Notes: a model not told the origin generated them from the letters alone. Positions 11,161 to 24,160 are shown, counted from the stretch's first letter. The stretch: DNA of 64,000 nt from Sphagnum compactum (GCA_965153455.1 OZ234497.1:17601872-17665871); one strand, 5' to 3'. A program made the numbers and translations.

Positions 11161-12934
11161 GTGTACTTTCTGACATTCCATCTATATAACCAAGAAAAGG
11201 TTGTAGATCTCTGTAAATACTGGGGGGCGACAAAAGATTGCAAGGGAAATGAAAAAACTGTCAGTAGTAGGGCATTGATCAGTATTTATTTTTCAAGTTG
11301 GATTTGATGATCTTTGTGTAAAAATACGATTCTACTCTTTTGCTGAATAGTAGGAAAAAGCCAAAGAGGTTGTTGGTGCATAGTATGTGAAGTTAGAGAG
11401 AATTCTTTTAGTTTTCTCTGCCAGCAGTGCATAGTATACGAGTAGAAGAGATTCTCGGGTTTTTTTTCTCCTGTAATTTCTTGCACACAAGCTCTTCTAC
11501 AAGAAATTTCTTCTTTGAAATTGGTCTTTTGGGTGTAGTTCCAAAATGCTGAGATCCCAATCTTGGGAAGTTTGTGGGTGCATCTGCAGCAGTTGGTAAT
11601 TGAAGTCTCTCTTCGGTGTGTGCATATGTGTTAGCAATGCTCTTCAATTGATCTCTTTGATACTATTTTGCAAAAGTATAGACAAAATGGCTTGACCTGA
11701 TGATTTCATTGACACTTCGTACAATTTGTTCAAGCTTGACCAGGTTATATGGATGTAGTAGCAAAGAGATTTGTGAGTTGCAAAAGTGGGGGTTGGGAGT
11801 TGGGAGTGGCATGTTTTCACAAAGGAATTTCGGAAGTGGTAGCCACTCACAAGCACATGTTTGATGCCAGAACACATATCACAATCACACAAGTTCACGA
11901 GTGTTAGAGAAAAACATGCATGCAAATGGACTTTGAATCTGAACTCTCTCTTTGTCAAGAGATTGACAGAAGCACTTATTGTTCCACTCAAAGGAGGTCA
12001 GTCGTAGAGAGCAAAAAGGGAGTGATCTTCAAAGAGCAGTGTCATAGATTTGTTGATTGCCCTCCAAAAGTGTCAATGCCTGGCCATCACCAACCCACTC
12101 AGAATTGCTACAATATTTAAATCTGATTTGAGTGAGTGGAATCTCTTACCTCCCATCAATGCAGAGTCGGATGACTTCCTTGCAGTCGATCACAAAGGAG
12201 GTTTCCTGTACAGGTGGCTCCATAGACACCACCAATCAAGGTCTGGGCAAAGAATTCAGAGCAAAAACCAGATAAGAGAGGCTGAGAAGAACACTCTGGG
12301 AAACAAATTGAGCCAAAACCAGATAGAGAAGCTGAGAACACCGACTCCTCTTCAAACTTTCCATCGCAAGCCTACAATCATCCCTTTGAAGCACAATCTT
12401 CCAAGGAACCAAGAACAGGTGCTCCCTGCTACAAGTATACACTGAACTAAAAGGCTTTAGAAACCAGACTCAAGATGAACGAGCATCCTGTTGCCAAATT
12501 GGGCAAACCCCACACAACAACAAAAGAAGGTCTCAGCAATTCCTGTTCATAATTCTCATGTAAATGGAAGCCACATATACATTTCAATTTGAGTAAGATA
12601 ATGTACATCAGGCTGGGAAAATTGGCAGCCAAACTTACAGTAGCAAGTACTCCCACCACCAGGTAGATGGATGCCCAACAATTTGGAACACTTTTTCACA
12701 CTCGCAGCACTCCCAAAAAAAATCAAGTAAAACCCCTTGCTTCAGAATATCTCCCTCTGCCATTTGAGGGTTGAAGATCCCCAGTATATGTTAATGTCAT
12801 ACACATGAAATCTTGGCTAAAGACTATGCTGAATCACTCCCCTAAACTTACAAAATGCAAAAGCCATGTTTGTGTTGCAAACACTTTCTAAACTAGTGCA
12901 TCTCAAACTAACCAGAAATAGTCATCCTTCACAA
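11161..12934. other. intergenic stretch between convergent genes
   Basis: Holds the 3' ends of the + strand coiled-coil gene and the - strand acyltransferase. No further gene recognised; the ORFs are short and unrelated to known families. Confidence 0.5.
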
Positions 12935-15902
12935 TCATTCAGTCATTTTGATGTCAACATTCAGAAAATCTTCGTCGAAGTCTTTTTTGGAGCTTGATAA
13001 CAGATCTGGGTTTGCAATCAAAAAGATGAGGAGGTACTCAGGGTTCTCCTCAAAGAATTGGGAAAAATCTGCCATGCTTATAACGCCTGGCTTCTTTCCA
13101 TCCAATTTTTCAAATAGAAAATGCACCTACACCAAATGCACATCCCACTCAGTGAGTATGTTGATTTGCATATTCCTCATCCAGCAAAGAACAGTTCCAT
13201 TTGAGATATGCCCATATAGAATGAACTCAAGATAGTTCAACAGCTCGTTGCACTGTAGGACAATGGTGCATAGCAGGTTGACTCTGGGGCCTCATGCACA
13301 AAGACTGTTCAGGCTAATGAGATGACAAGAGCAGTGTTCTGGGAAAGTAGAAACTGTCACACCAAACCACACAGAGGTACAGGAGACAAAGACCACTGCC
13401 TAAGGTTTCAGCTATCAAAGTACATATTGTGAAAATCAACCAATAGCAAGTTTTGGCCCAGCTGCTATATGACAGGTCGTAAAGAGACCACTCAAATTCT
13501 GTGCTTGATGTGGCCTCATAGCCATACACCCCCTGATGCCCAGTTTGGGGATGTATCAATCCATAGAAGAGAGAGCAAGAGGGAGAAATTTGAACCTGTT
13601 GGTTTGTGATAGAAGGAATGACTTCACGGAAGCTGGTTTGAGCCTTAGCTTTATCCAGTATCCCATCTCCATCTCCATTGCAGAACTTGAAGGTGGCCTC
13701 AATGGCCTCTTTGAATTTGTCATGTTTGACTATGAATGCAACCCCTGCAGCATACTGTCCTACCTCCCCATCCCAATTCAGTCCACCTGTTCAGCATAAT
13801 GTCCACTATCCCCACCAGAAAAGGAGCACTGAAAAACATCAGACAGAATTGAGGTGCATCACATATTTTGAAACACAACAAAGATGCACCATGGTAAAGG
13901 CACCTGGCTGAAGTCGATAAACCCTCGGTCTGTGCGGTCAAAGTAAGAAAAGACCTGCCGGAGAAGGACACAATCAGGTAGGTGTAGTGCATTAATGAAG
14001 TTCCAGTATGTGACAACACCCCTGCGTATACCCAACACATGCAGAGATCATCAGCTACAATAGGCACACAACTCATGAGGGCCTGCTCCTGACAATTGTG
14101 ACCTGTGGAAAATAGTACATGCAACAAAAAGACAATTTTCTCATCTCTTGATTGACAAGAGACATTGTCTGAGACCCTAAAAAGTTTCACATAACAAAAA
14201 ACTCTTTAAAAGAAATGTTCACCTCTTTGCTGGATCCATGGCCAGAAACTTGTGCAACCACAGTTTTGCATCCTTGAAACTTAGTTGATACAGCTTCTCA
14301 AACTTCCCAAATTCCAAAATACCAGCTTTGCTCTCAAGCTTCAATTTTACTGCCTCCATTGCCAGTGCAGCATCCTCATAACTGTGTTGAGTCACAGATA
14401 CATTGAGTGCTCGTGCCATGGTGGCACGCACTCTTTCTGCAAACGCTCGTGGATTTTTCTGTTCTGCTAATGTGGGATGTATGACAGGCAGATACTCCAC
14501 CTAAAAAAAAAACAAATTTCCCAAAATTCAATCACACGGCTCTCAAATCCATTGCTTATAACAAGCACGTTGCCTAACAACAATATAATGCTCTATGGAA
14601 AGTTCCAAGCAGGAAAAGAACTATGAAAGCAACTCCATACCTAGTCTTCTATACCTAACTCCATCAGCTACAATGAAGCTAGTGTATTATACTCTTGATA
14701 TTACTACACATATCTGTGCAATTGCAGAGAAATCTCTGCAACAAGAATTCAAGGTAACACAACAATGAGAATACACCAACACAGTTTCTTCTACTGGATT
14801 GCAATCACAGATTTGCAGACTCTGGGACAGGCAGGGATGATTGTTCAGCTGGATTAGGTCTACAGCCTGCTGCAGCTTCTTGACAGAGGAAAACTCTTGT
14901 GAGTGAGAGGAAGGTAAAAGGACGGTGGTGGTGGCAAGGAAGGAAGGAACAACTCACCGACATAAAGTTGTGGAATTGCGTCATGAGACGGAACAGAAGC
15001 CAGTAGACGACAGGGCCTTCTGCAACCCAGGAGGGATCGATGTGCACATGCGGATAGCGCATCAACATGGGCTGCACTGCATAGCCAGGAGTGAAGGCAC
15101 CCGCTTTGAAGGAAACCAGAGCTTTCCCGTTGGTCGTAGTTGCTTCAGGGAAGATCATCACGTGGCTCCAGTCGTTGCACATGGCTTTCCGCTTGATGGC
15201 ACCCGACGCATTGCGTCGGGAATCCGGCAAATCCCTGTTGACAGCTATCACTTGCATCGCTTTCATGATGGCGCCGGCAACAGGCATCGTCAAATTCTCA
15301 TGCGCTGTGACGATCACCGGCAGATGGCGGAAGAAGATGAAGAGAGGATCCGCAAAGGTTACATGATTGCTCACCAGAATCGGAGCTTCTTGCCGCGGAG
15401 CCGGTTTCCCCTTGACACAGATCCACTGAAACCCGCAGGAAAACAGTTGGATTCGCGCGCAGAACCTGACAGGCATGAGTAACACTCGTCGCCAAGTAGG
15501 GAACGGCTTCGTCAACACTTTCTTGGCCCCGAGCAAGGCGATCTTGGTGATACAGTACCCCAGCAACAACGCTGCAACGAACAACACCGCTCGCAGCAGC
15601 ATCACTGGGAACAACACAACCGTCTTCACAAACTCGTACGTTCCTTCAAACCGGCTGTCGTTGCGGAACGGATTGAAGGTCTGGTCCGTCTGCACCTCGA
15701 TCGGTTGCCCTAAACCTCCTGCTCCTTGTCCCTTCTTCTCACCATTCTTCCTCATGTTTCCCGTCTCCCACACACTCTCTCTCTCCCTTTCTTCTTCAAT
15801 CCCGCCTGTAACCTCCTCTATTATGTCTTCCTCCTTACTTCTTACTTCTTGCTCCTCTTTTATTTCATCTTCTCCACCTCTGCATCCGTTGCCGCAACAC
15901 AA
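12935..15902 (-). CDS. LPEAT2: lysophospholipid acyltransferase with C-terminal EF-hand-like region (LPEAT2-like)
   Basis: Transfers acyl groups to lysophospholipids, probably at the endoplasmic reticulum. Five exons join in phase: 15902-14958, 14500-14223, 14021-13904, 13754-13596 and 13126-12935, giving 563 residues. Hydrophobic segments lie at about 92-119. The acyltransferase block I is NHVTFAD (His180, Asp185) and block III is FPEATTTNG (251-259). After the catalytic domain come three EF-hand-like loops at 436-447, 473-484 and 509-520; each retains Gly at position 6 but lacks the usual Glu at position 12 and other ligands, so calcium binding is doubtful. Fusion of the PlsC domain to EF-hands is characteristic of plant LPEAT2. 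A downstream ATG (residue 50) could be the true start, since the first 49 residues are Glu-rich. Exon 4 was chosen to start at 13754 because an upstream acceptor would bring an in-frame stop. Confidence 0.88.
14721..14768 (+). repeat. fragment of a dispersed short element in the LPEAT2 intron
   Basis: This part of intron 1 (ttgcagagaaatctctgcaa and onward to aacacaacaatgag) is closely similar to 52223-52272, inside a 318-bp insertion, and more loosely to 59487-59540. It is one of three copies seen in this window. Confidence 0.7.
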
Positions 15903-16326
15903 CCATCATTCTCTTGCTCTTTTTGCTCTTCTTGTTTCTGCTCCGCTGTCCTTCTCCTGTCACAACAACCCTGTTACAAACACCGAATTCTAAAACCCTG
16001 TCCCTATTGCTCCTCCTCCTCCTCCTCTCTTATTACTCCCTGCTCTTCTTGCAAAATAGTCACAAGCTCGTCATAATCAGCGACAAATTTACAGTCTCTT
16101 CTTGGATCCTCTTCTTCATCTCCTTCTCTACTCCTGTTTTCTCCTCCTTTTTCTTCTTCTTCTCCTCGATTTCTCTTCTTACGACACCGCTGCTGCTGCT
16201 GCTGCGACGATGATACGCCCCGAAATCCTTGCACGACAATCGCGCAACGAACGCGACAGCGAAGAAAACACTCACAGTAATGCGCGCTGCCGAACGCTGG
16301 GGGTTCGCACATTAATCACGGCCCGC
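15903..16326 (-). promoter_or_regulatory. leader and promoter region of the acyltransferase gene
   Basis: Purine-rich on the coding (minus) strand, typical of a 5' leader. It contains a GCA/TGC run at about 16188-16205. No coding sequence recognised. Confidence 0.4.
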
Positions 16327-16458
16327 TAATCATGAAAACGAGGCACTAATTAAGATTAGTCCGCGAGATTAGCGAGACGGTACTCTACACCGTAATCATG
16401 ATCACGGTGCACTAATTACGATTAGTGCGCCAGATTAGCGAGAGGCTATAACCCTAGT
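16327..16458. repeat. 66-bp direct repeat with nested near-palindromes
   Basis: Two imperfect copies start at 16327 and 16393, each with taatcatga, gcactaatta and agattagcgaga. In the second copy 16409-16428 is an inverted repeat with 8-bp arms, and 16389-16410 is a near-palindrome around tcatga. GC content is higher than in the flanks. It lies about 425-555 bp upstream of the acyltransferase start codon, so a regulatory role is possible but unproven. Confidence 0.7.
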
Positions 16459-17050
16459 AAGCTAGTGGTTACTGGACTAGTAGTAGTGATCATTTCTTTT
16501 TCCTTCTTTTCTTTCTTTCTTTCTTTTATGTTGTGTCAGGGGAATGCATTAAATGCTGCTGATTTGGCCTATGATGAAAAAAGAAATGATGGGTCAGAAT
16601 TTCTTTTTCTTTTTTTATATTTATTATTTTATATTCAGTTCTTTTTTTAAAAAATCTTGGCAAATTAGGCCACTTGTCACCACTTCAAGGTATGTTATTT
16701 TATATACCCATATATATACCTACACATGGGTATGTATATATATATATATATAAAGTAGCACTTTTTTATTATTTATTTATTTATTTACAACACACATATG
16801 CCTAAATATATCCCACATGTGTAAAGATAAGCTTTTTGTGTGTATATATGAAAAGTTTTTTTTTAATTTTTTAATAATTTTTTGTGTCCATACTTGTATA
16901 TATAACATACAAAGTAAAGCCAAATTTATTTTGTGTGTGTGTGTGTGCCTTTTTGACCAATGTTGGTTTCATTTGTCCCATTTTACCATACCTATTGTTA
17001 GGTTTAAGTTTCGCCTTCATTTGATGTTGAGTGCCTACCCCCTACTTCTA
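16459..17050. other. AT-rich stretch with TA microsatellite
   Basis: No gene recognised. There is a TA-rich microsatellite at about 16732-16752 and a GT run at about 16933-16946. Confidence 0.5.
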
Positions 17051-17237
17051 CTACCTTGGTAGCTTTCGACACTAATTATAATATTTTCAGAAATGTTGAA
17101 ATTTTCCCAAAAAAATTGAAAATCAACAAATTTTTTTTAGTAAAATATTGAATTTTCAAGAATATTTCATTTGTTGAAAATGAAAATCTCAAAATTAATC
17201 AATTATTTGACAACCATGTGTTGAAGCTACCAAGGTA
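17051..17237. mobile_element. possible MITE (hairpin with imperfect terminal inverted repeats)
   Basis: ctaccttggtagctttcgac at 17051-17070 pairs with gttgaagctaccaaggta at 17219-17236, around an AT-rich interior without coding potential. Size and structure fit a miniature inverted-repeat element. No clear target-site duplication was found. Confidence 0.45.
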
Positions 17238-20200
17238 TTATGGGTATTTGTTTTTTCTTTTTCTTCTTTTTGGGTGAGGGGGTGAAGTTGGATATTGGAT
17301 ATCGGGACTTTTCTTAAGGGTTTTTTTTTTTTTTTTTTCCATCATTTTTTGTCTCATTATGAATCATGACTTTGAATTATTTCTGAAATAGAAATGTGAG
17401 TATTTATTGTTAAGGAATTCTTTTATTTCTCCACAATATTTTGTTTGAAATGAAGAAAATCATATTTAATTTCCCACAATCATTTTATAATATTTACCTA
17501 ATTAATGTGAGGAATTGGGTGGTGAAAGGGGAGGCCTTGGGAAAGTTTTAATACCTATAATAAACTTGTTGATAATCATTTTATTTTAGACTTTAAAAAT
17601 GAAAGAATAATTAAAAACCTCATATGCAAAAATTATTTGAAAATATAAATAACATTTTGTCAAATGAAAACACAAAACCCTAAAATCAAAAATCATATTG
17701 AACCAATAATCAACTCATGTAATGTACATATGGAAAAAAAATGGAATGTAGTGCAAATATGAATTCAATAGTGATTAAGTGTGTGATGAAACTACCACAA
17801 CAACAATGATGGCGGAAGTTTCATCACATGGATGGAGCATCAACAATGATGCTCGATATGATGACGGATGTAAAATCAATCCAAAAAGTGGGAAAAAAAA
17901 CCATAAAGTTTGAAAGACAAAAAGGAAAAAAAAAAGCCCAATTTGAATCAAATCTACAACCATGGTAAAACTCCAATCAACTCCTTTGCAACTCAAAGAA
18001 GGAGGAAAACAAAAAGGGTTCCAACACACACACAAACTAGCTAGCCTATAACTTCTTTTGGTTTGGTTGAAAGTTGTATGTATATGGATGGCATCATCAT
18101 ATCCACAAATATATCTTACTTTTTTTTTTTTGGCTTTCTTTTTAGATTCATGTTTCTTACTTCTCATGAATCTAAAAAATTGTGAAGATCCGGAAATCCA
18201 TCAAAAGCATTTTTGGAAGGACAAAATTGGCTGACACTCTCGTTTTGTACCTCCAAGAGAATAATATGTTATAGCATCCTTCCAAATTGTGCCAATGTTT
18301 GTTTGCTCATGTTTGAATGTCGTGTAACAAATGTGTCAAAAAACTCTATGGCGCTTATGACTCCACCGGAATCGATGTTGTTTCTTTTGGAGAATTTTTG
18401 GTCACTAAACAACCCAAAAAAATGTAGCGCAAATCCTACAAGGGAATTTTTTTGGAAAAAAAAGCCATAATTTTACAAAGCCATATTTCAAGTGAAAAAA
18501 AACTGAAATTGCCATATTTAGATAATAAGTTTCAGCATATTGCCAAAACATAGTAGGAATCTTAAATTTTTTTCTTACGTCCTCTTTGGCCAAATTGAAA
18601 TTTGACTACATCCTCTTGTGGATGATCTCCAACCCACCTGACTCACAAAATTGAAAAAAAAAAAAAAAAAAACCCTAATAGGAATTCCTTCTTTAGGTTT
18701 TTTTTGTTCTCCACCATCTTTTTACCATATAATTTACATTTTCCCTAAGAAAAAATATGACTAATTATTTTGTGGCATTATTGTTGCATTTCCACCATAG
18801 CCATGAATCCTAACCACTTAAAGCTATTGGATTCATGCCAATTTATAGGTTTCAACTTCTTAAATTGGGTCTAGGGACTTGATTAGGGTTTAAACCTAGG
18901 AAAATTGGGTTAGCTTGATTTTCACAATTTCAACATGTAGCAAATTGTGATTGCATATCTTTGATTATTTTTTGGGTTGTTTGCTAACTATTTGCCAATT
19001 TCCAAGTGTATGAAAAAGTGAATGAACAAGAACATCATATATCTTCCCTTCTTTTTTCATGTTTTTTTTTTGAGGTGGTAGCCCTAGAAATAGCAAACCA
19101 TGCAAAAATTCTAAATCCCATGAAAAGATGGCAACTCATTACAAAACTATTTTAAAATATTTTAAAATATTTTTTTCCCCAAAAAGTTGGCATCATAGTG
19201 ACAAAACTCAAATTAAATATTTTGGATTGCGACAAAACTAATTCGTAGACTTGGACTTGATACATGCAACCAACATTTATGAATTTGAAATCCAAAGAGT
19301 CGCATGGTTTTAGGAACACATGGGACCCCAATGCATTAGGGTTGCTTGCACACACACACACACACATATATAAATAGTGGCAAGTGTGAATTTTTTGAAC
19401 AAAATCAATAATTATATGAATACTTGATTACATGAAATTAATGATTAAAAAGTGTTTTTTTTTCAAAATTTTGTGAAGGAGTGATAATGTTAGGTTTTAA
19501 TATAAACAAAATTGATATTGCCCTTACTCTATAAGCATAGTACATACAATGGTTGTAAATGATAGCACAAAGAAAGAAAACAATATAACTTCCACTTGCA
19601 TGTAGCTTCTATGGTCCCAATATTAACAAAAATAACAACCTTGGAAATAAGCCATAAACTTCCACTCAACTCTCCCAACATATGAAATAGAAAAAAAATT
19701 AATAAATAGTCTACAATACAAAAACAAATGAATATGGGAAAAAAATTGCCTCCATGTCGGATACCGACCAATAATATATGGAAAGAAAGGGGAAAATATT
19801 TGTTGAATATTGGAGTACAATTTTCAATTTCATCAATAATTAGATTTTTTTGAAAATGTTGAATCTCTAGAAGTTTTTTTTTTTTTTTTTAATGTCAAAA
19901 TCTGAAGAAATTACAAGGGAGGAAAAATTACAAAAATTGGTGGAAACCCAATAGCTTCTTGTTGCAAGCCAACCCGCCATTACAAAGCAAGTATACAATA
20001 ATTGACAATATTTCTCTACCTATCCTATAATTTGATGGAATATTATTTTGCCTCTTCATTTTGGAAAAAAAGAAGCAATAATGTTTTTTTGTAAAAAGTC
20101 TCATTATGTTAAAAGTTCATAGGTAGTCAAGAGAAGTGGCCTATATTCATTGCCAAAATTCCATAAATTATATAGTTTTTGCTATTGAAGTGAATTTTTA

Positions 20201-21930
20201 AAAATAAAATAAATTATTTTAACACCCGAGTCCCAACCATGAAAAAGGCAATATTGTGTGAGGATTACAATTGTGTAAACTCTAATAACAAATTGTGACA
20301 CCTAATATGAAGAAAAAATAACAATCTTTTTGTGAAAAAAAAAGTCTTCAATATTATTAAAACCCACCAATTTCAAAATAACATGTGCATACAAGACCCC
20401 ACTAGCCATATCCATCCTCAAAATTTACATTTCAAAATTAATTTGAATATTGATCAAAGACAAAATAGACAACCTAAATCTTGTGTTACAAGAAGTGTTT
20501 TCATATTGACATAATCCTATTATGTACAAGTTTAGCCAATCCATGTGTGGGCTCTAGGGAAAAGATGTCAAATGTGTAATAAAACAATTAAGCTTCCAAA
20601 GCATTTTGAAATTAGAATTTATGGCCATCTATGAAGAAATTAAAAAATACCAAAGGAAAAATAGGAGTTGTCAACATATTGTCGATAATCTAACCCCCAT
20701 ACTCCTCCTCTCAAATTAGAATGATTATTTTATCTCATTGCAATCATGCTCTGTTTTGAGAAAAAAATCACCTATAAATTAAAAAAGTTTTAAAAACTTG
20801 CCAAATTTCACCACAACTACTTAGAACATGAAAGGATGCTAAGGATTTTTTCTACTTTCATATTTTGAATATTGCCAAATTTGCCTAAATAATCCTATGG
20901 ATGATTGCCACTTGAGCACTATTTTATTTTATTTTTTCAATTTTGGGATGTTGATCGAGTAACGATTTGTGCATAAGCATATTTAGCCAAATTTGGCAAT
21001 ATTCAAAATCCAACTAGACAATCTTAAGCACCATTTCATATCTAGGCATTTGTGACAATTTTTTGGCAATTTTTTTCAAAAAGTGATTTTGTAATAATTT
21101 TTTTTTTTCAAAATATTTTTCACAAAATGGTGAAAGTTTGCCACCAAAAAAAAACCCCACTACTTGAGCAACATTGCAAAATTGAAGGGAAAAAAAACTC
21201 TAGAACATGATCAGGAAATCATCCAAATACCAAATTCTATTCTTAGTTCTTTGGCCTTAATTGACATCCACAATTAATATTCTTAGAAATTTTTTGTTCC
21301 CCCGAGTTCTAAGTTTGTAACCCATGGTTTGTCTCTATTTAAAAAATGGTGGTGAGATTTTCCTCAATGATATGTGACACATCTCAAACAAACCTCATTT
21401 TGGTTTTCTAATGCTTGTTTTGAATTCCCAAAATTTCTTCATTCATGGAGAATGAACTAAGTGAAGCTTCTTTCTAAGTACTCATCTAATTAACAAGGTT
21501 TGTGTGAGCACCGAGACTATTCTTGATCATCAACACGGCCGAGCTGGTTACCAGACATAACTTATAGTGCAAAGGTTTGAGACCCAAAACCAGCTTGTTG
21601 ATGGATGAAAAGTTTCATAACCAGCTTGTTGATGGATGAGAAAATGCGTAACCCCTCTTCTTGATGGACGAAAACTCATAATCTATGTCTGTCCGGATGA
21701 AGTATGGAAGAAAAAAAAAAATTAAAGAGGGAGAGGTTATGCATGAGGAGCAACTAGGCTAGAGGAGGGCCTGCCATCAGAAGCTTGAGAACCTTTGCAC
21801 TCTAGGTTATGGGTTTAATGTGCCAGCCACCAATGTAACAATCAAAAATGAAGGTGGCTCAAGTAAAATGACCCAAAGAAATGTCGGGTAGGTATATATG
21901 CACATGAAGGCAATTATAAAAACAAAATTG
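17238..21930. other. AT-rich intergenic desert
   Basis: No gene recognised in about 4.7 kb. Homopolymer runs of A or T (17320-17338, 18655-18672, 19876-19891) are frequent and ORFs are short. A short internal repeat, aaccagcttgttgatggatg, occurs at about 21589 and 21618 in a somewhat more GC-rich patch (21500-21860) that may be part of an older repeat. Confidence 0.5.
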
Positions 21931-22040
21931 TTCAAGATATTATAACTCTATAACTAAACTCAAGTTTCGACACAAGCCCAAAATGTCATCATCTTTTTTC
22001 AAAAATCCTCATATAAAAAAAGACTTATTATTATTACTAT
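21931..22040 (+). repeat. dispersed repeat R1, first part
   Basis: Similar to the reverse complement of about 36055-36141: shared landmarks in order are ttcaagatat, ctcaagttt, acacaagcccaaaat and aaaatcctca. The rest of the family sequence resumes at about 22976, so this copy looks interrupted. Confidence 0.65.
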
Positions 22041-22409
22041 CACGACATATCTTTTAGGTATATCTTGGAGGAAGATTTCAATTTTTCAGTATCCAAAAGC
22101 TCACATTTGTTTTTGTGCGAGCAAGGGGGTAGAACTATAGTTGATTGTTAGGCCATCTATTTGTTTGTTCTGTATTGCACATTTTATTTTCATCTCGGTG
22201 TTATGTTTTTGTCTCGGTTTAATTGAGTCCTTCACATTTAGTTTTCTCACATGTGAGCATGGACACAGGTTGGAGCATTTGACATGTACTTAACTCATTG
22301 CTTGTTTGGAGGTCAATGGATAGTCACATATAACGCCATTCAAAACATCATGTATGTCTTCATTTTAAAAAGTGGGCATGTTGTATGGAGAGAGTGGTAG
22401 TATGCTCTT

Positions 22410-22860
22410 ATGTCAAGAGTTTCATTACGAGTCGATCTCTATATGACCCGAGAGGACCATGTCTTTGTTATCGATGTGATGATTACTGACCCAACACGAA
22501 AAACAATGGTTTTGAGTGTCATTAGTCGACCAACAGGTGTAGCTGTGGAACTTAACGTCATTGCTAAAATCCACAAGTATAAAAAGTTTCATGAGGGGCA
22601 CCATCTTATTCCGATGGCCATGGAAGTGCACAACGCACCCAAGCGTGATATGAATCGTTTCATTAAGGAATGTGCCCGTCTTTTCAAAATAGATGATCAA
22701 AAGGTCATTTATCTTTGTCTTTTTGCATTCAATTTTTCAGGCACTCTTGACAACTGATGCTTGTTCTAAACCCCCATTACTATTAGATTTCACGATTTGC
22801 ATGCAAACGACATTAGAAGGACCATAGGTGAGATAGCCCCTACCACAAGAGGGACTAGTT
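22410..22860 (+). pseudogene. decayed retroelement-like ORF
   Basis: The ORF at 22410-22757 reads DVMITDPTRKTMVLSVISRP, then AKIHKYKKFHEGHHLIPMAM and EVHNAPKRDMNRFIKECARL. After the stop a related frame gives FHDLHANDIRRTIGEIAP at about 22780-22840. I associate this string of motifs with a repetitive ORF seen in many copies in plant genomes, probably the C-terminal part of a retroelement polyprotein, but I cannot name the domain. The frameshift indicates decay. It lies inside the interruption between the two parts of repeat R1. Confidence 0.5.
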
Positions 22861-22975
22861 CTCTCCCCTTTTTTTTTTGTTCATGCGGGCTGTTTGTCTT
22901 TTGGCCTTTCTTTGGCCCTCCCTTTTTGTCTCCCATGTGATGGTTCCGGCTATCGATCTTTTATTGGATTTTTGT

Positions 22976-23180
22976 TGGTTATTACTACCTAGGGGCCTAT
23001 AAAAATCCCTTTAGTTACTATATTTTATAATGAATCTAAACGCAATATTGTTGCCTTGGTAGGCAAGGCCCATAAAAATAGACCTATAATTATTACTACC
23101 TAGGGGCCTATAAAAATCCCTTTAAGCTACTATACTCTATAATGAATCTAAACACAATATTTGTTGCCTTGGTAGGCAAA
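22976..23180 (+). repeat. dispersed repeat R1, second part, in two tandem copies
   Basis: A unit of about 115 bp (attactacctaggggcctat ... ttgccttggtaggcaa) is present twice. The segment actatactctataatgaatc is also found, reverse-complemented, at about 36003-36022, together with the same flanking order. Confidence 0.75.
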
Positions 23181-23775
23181 GGCCCAACAAAAAAACCCAG
23201 ACCAGGTTTTGATAATGAGTAAAAAGCCCTTTTGGCAGTGGGGTGTAATCAGAATCAAGCCTGCCTCAAGTCTGCCTCTCACATGGCGGGTGCAAGTCGA
23301 GTTGAAGAAGTCTGAAGGCATACATGCAGCAGAAATTTGTTGGGCACTGCCCCCACAGGGACAGGGACTATCGCATTCGATCCAAGTTTTGGAAAGTTTT
23401 ACCATATTAGAACCAATTTCACGTTAAGTGAACCCGTTTGGATTTTTTTTGGTGTTCAGAGTGTGGACACAGCAGGTAGAAGATGTACAACATCTTATCT
23501 ATTGGTAGGGCCAGCGTGTTTGTGATGCCTTGTTACTCTATGGAAGAAGGTTCAGGTAAGGTGGTGACCTAAACCCTGAACCCTAAACCCTTGTGCTGCT
23601 ACTGCATTCTTAGTCTAATGCCTTTCTTCAAATGTGTAAATTCATGTCTGGACATTTTCAGTGATATTCAAGGATTGAGAGAAATTTACTTGAGAATCAA
23701 TAGTATTGAATTTATTACATGAGGCCACAATAGGAGCAGCTAAGATTACTAGAGACTCCTGGCTGTGTAGCTCAT
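23181..23775. other. stretch without recognised gene
   Basis: An open frame at about 23209-23427 (SKKPFWQWGVIRIKPASSLP...) has reasonable composition but no family I recognise. A telomere-like stretch (cctaaaccctgaaccctaaa) lies at about 23570-23590. Confidence 0.4.
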
Positions 23776-24160
23776 GTGCAGCAACAACAATGCCAGTCTG
23801 ATTTGACGGACATTGCTCATAAGAAGGATGGTGAGATGAGACATCATGATTATGCTGAAGAGATCATGCAGCTGTTGCTGCAGTTGGAGTTGGATTGGAC
23901 CATCAAAGCTTTTCTAGGAGAAGAACAGGAATGCAGGAAGGAGGTTGAGGAAAAACTGGCCAATCTCCAGGGTTTTGCAGAGGGACTAACTTTGAAGCCT
24001 GGCTTGCAGGAACAGACAACTAATTGGCAATTAGAGTCAGAGATGGCATATGTGAAAGTCAGCTTGAATGATGAGCGTGTGGTGCAGAGGGAGCTGAAAG
24101 AAAAGATTGCTCTTCTGATGAATGAACTGGAAAAATTGAAGGCCTTGGTGATGAATAGGC
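23776..24160 (+). pseudogene. coiled-coil coding remnant
   Basis: The frame encodes a Glu/Lys/Leu-rich helical stretch (EEIMQLLLQLELDWTIKAF; QRELKEKIALLMNELEKLKA). It runs into sequence that is a minus-strand Myb remnant from about 24160. Another helical remnant in + orientation (EQEKVQLMETLANQQLFAIK) lies at about 24702-24800 beyond it. They may be parts of one broken coiled-coil gene with the Myb segment between them. Family not identified. Confidence 0.4.

Noticed and set aside
13130-13252. Possible extra exon of the acyltransferase gene (frame CNELLNYLEFILYG...)
   Set aside because: It has an acceptor at tcctacag but no suitable donor, and skipping it joins exon 4 to the last exon in phase with the EF-hand-like pattern continuing.
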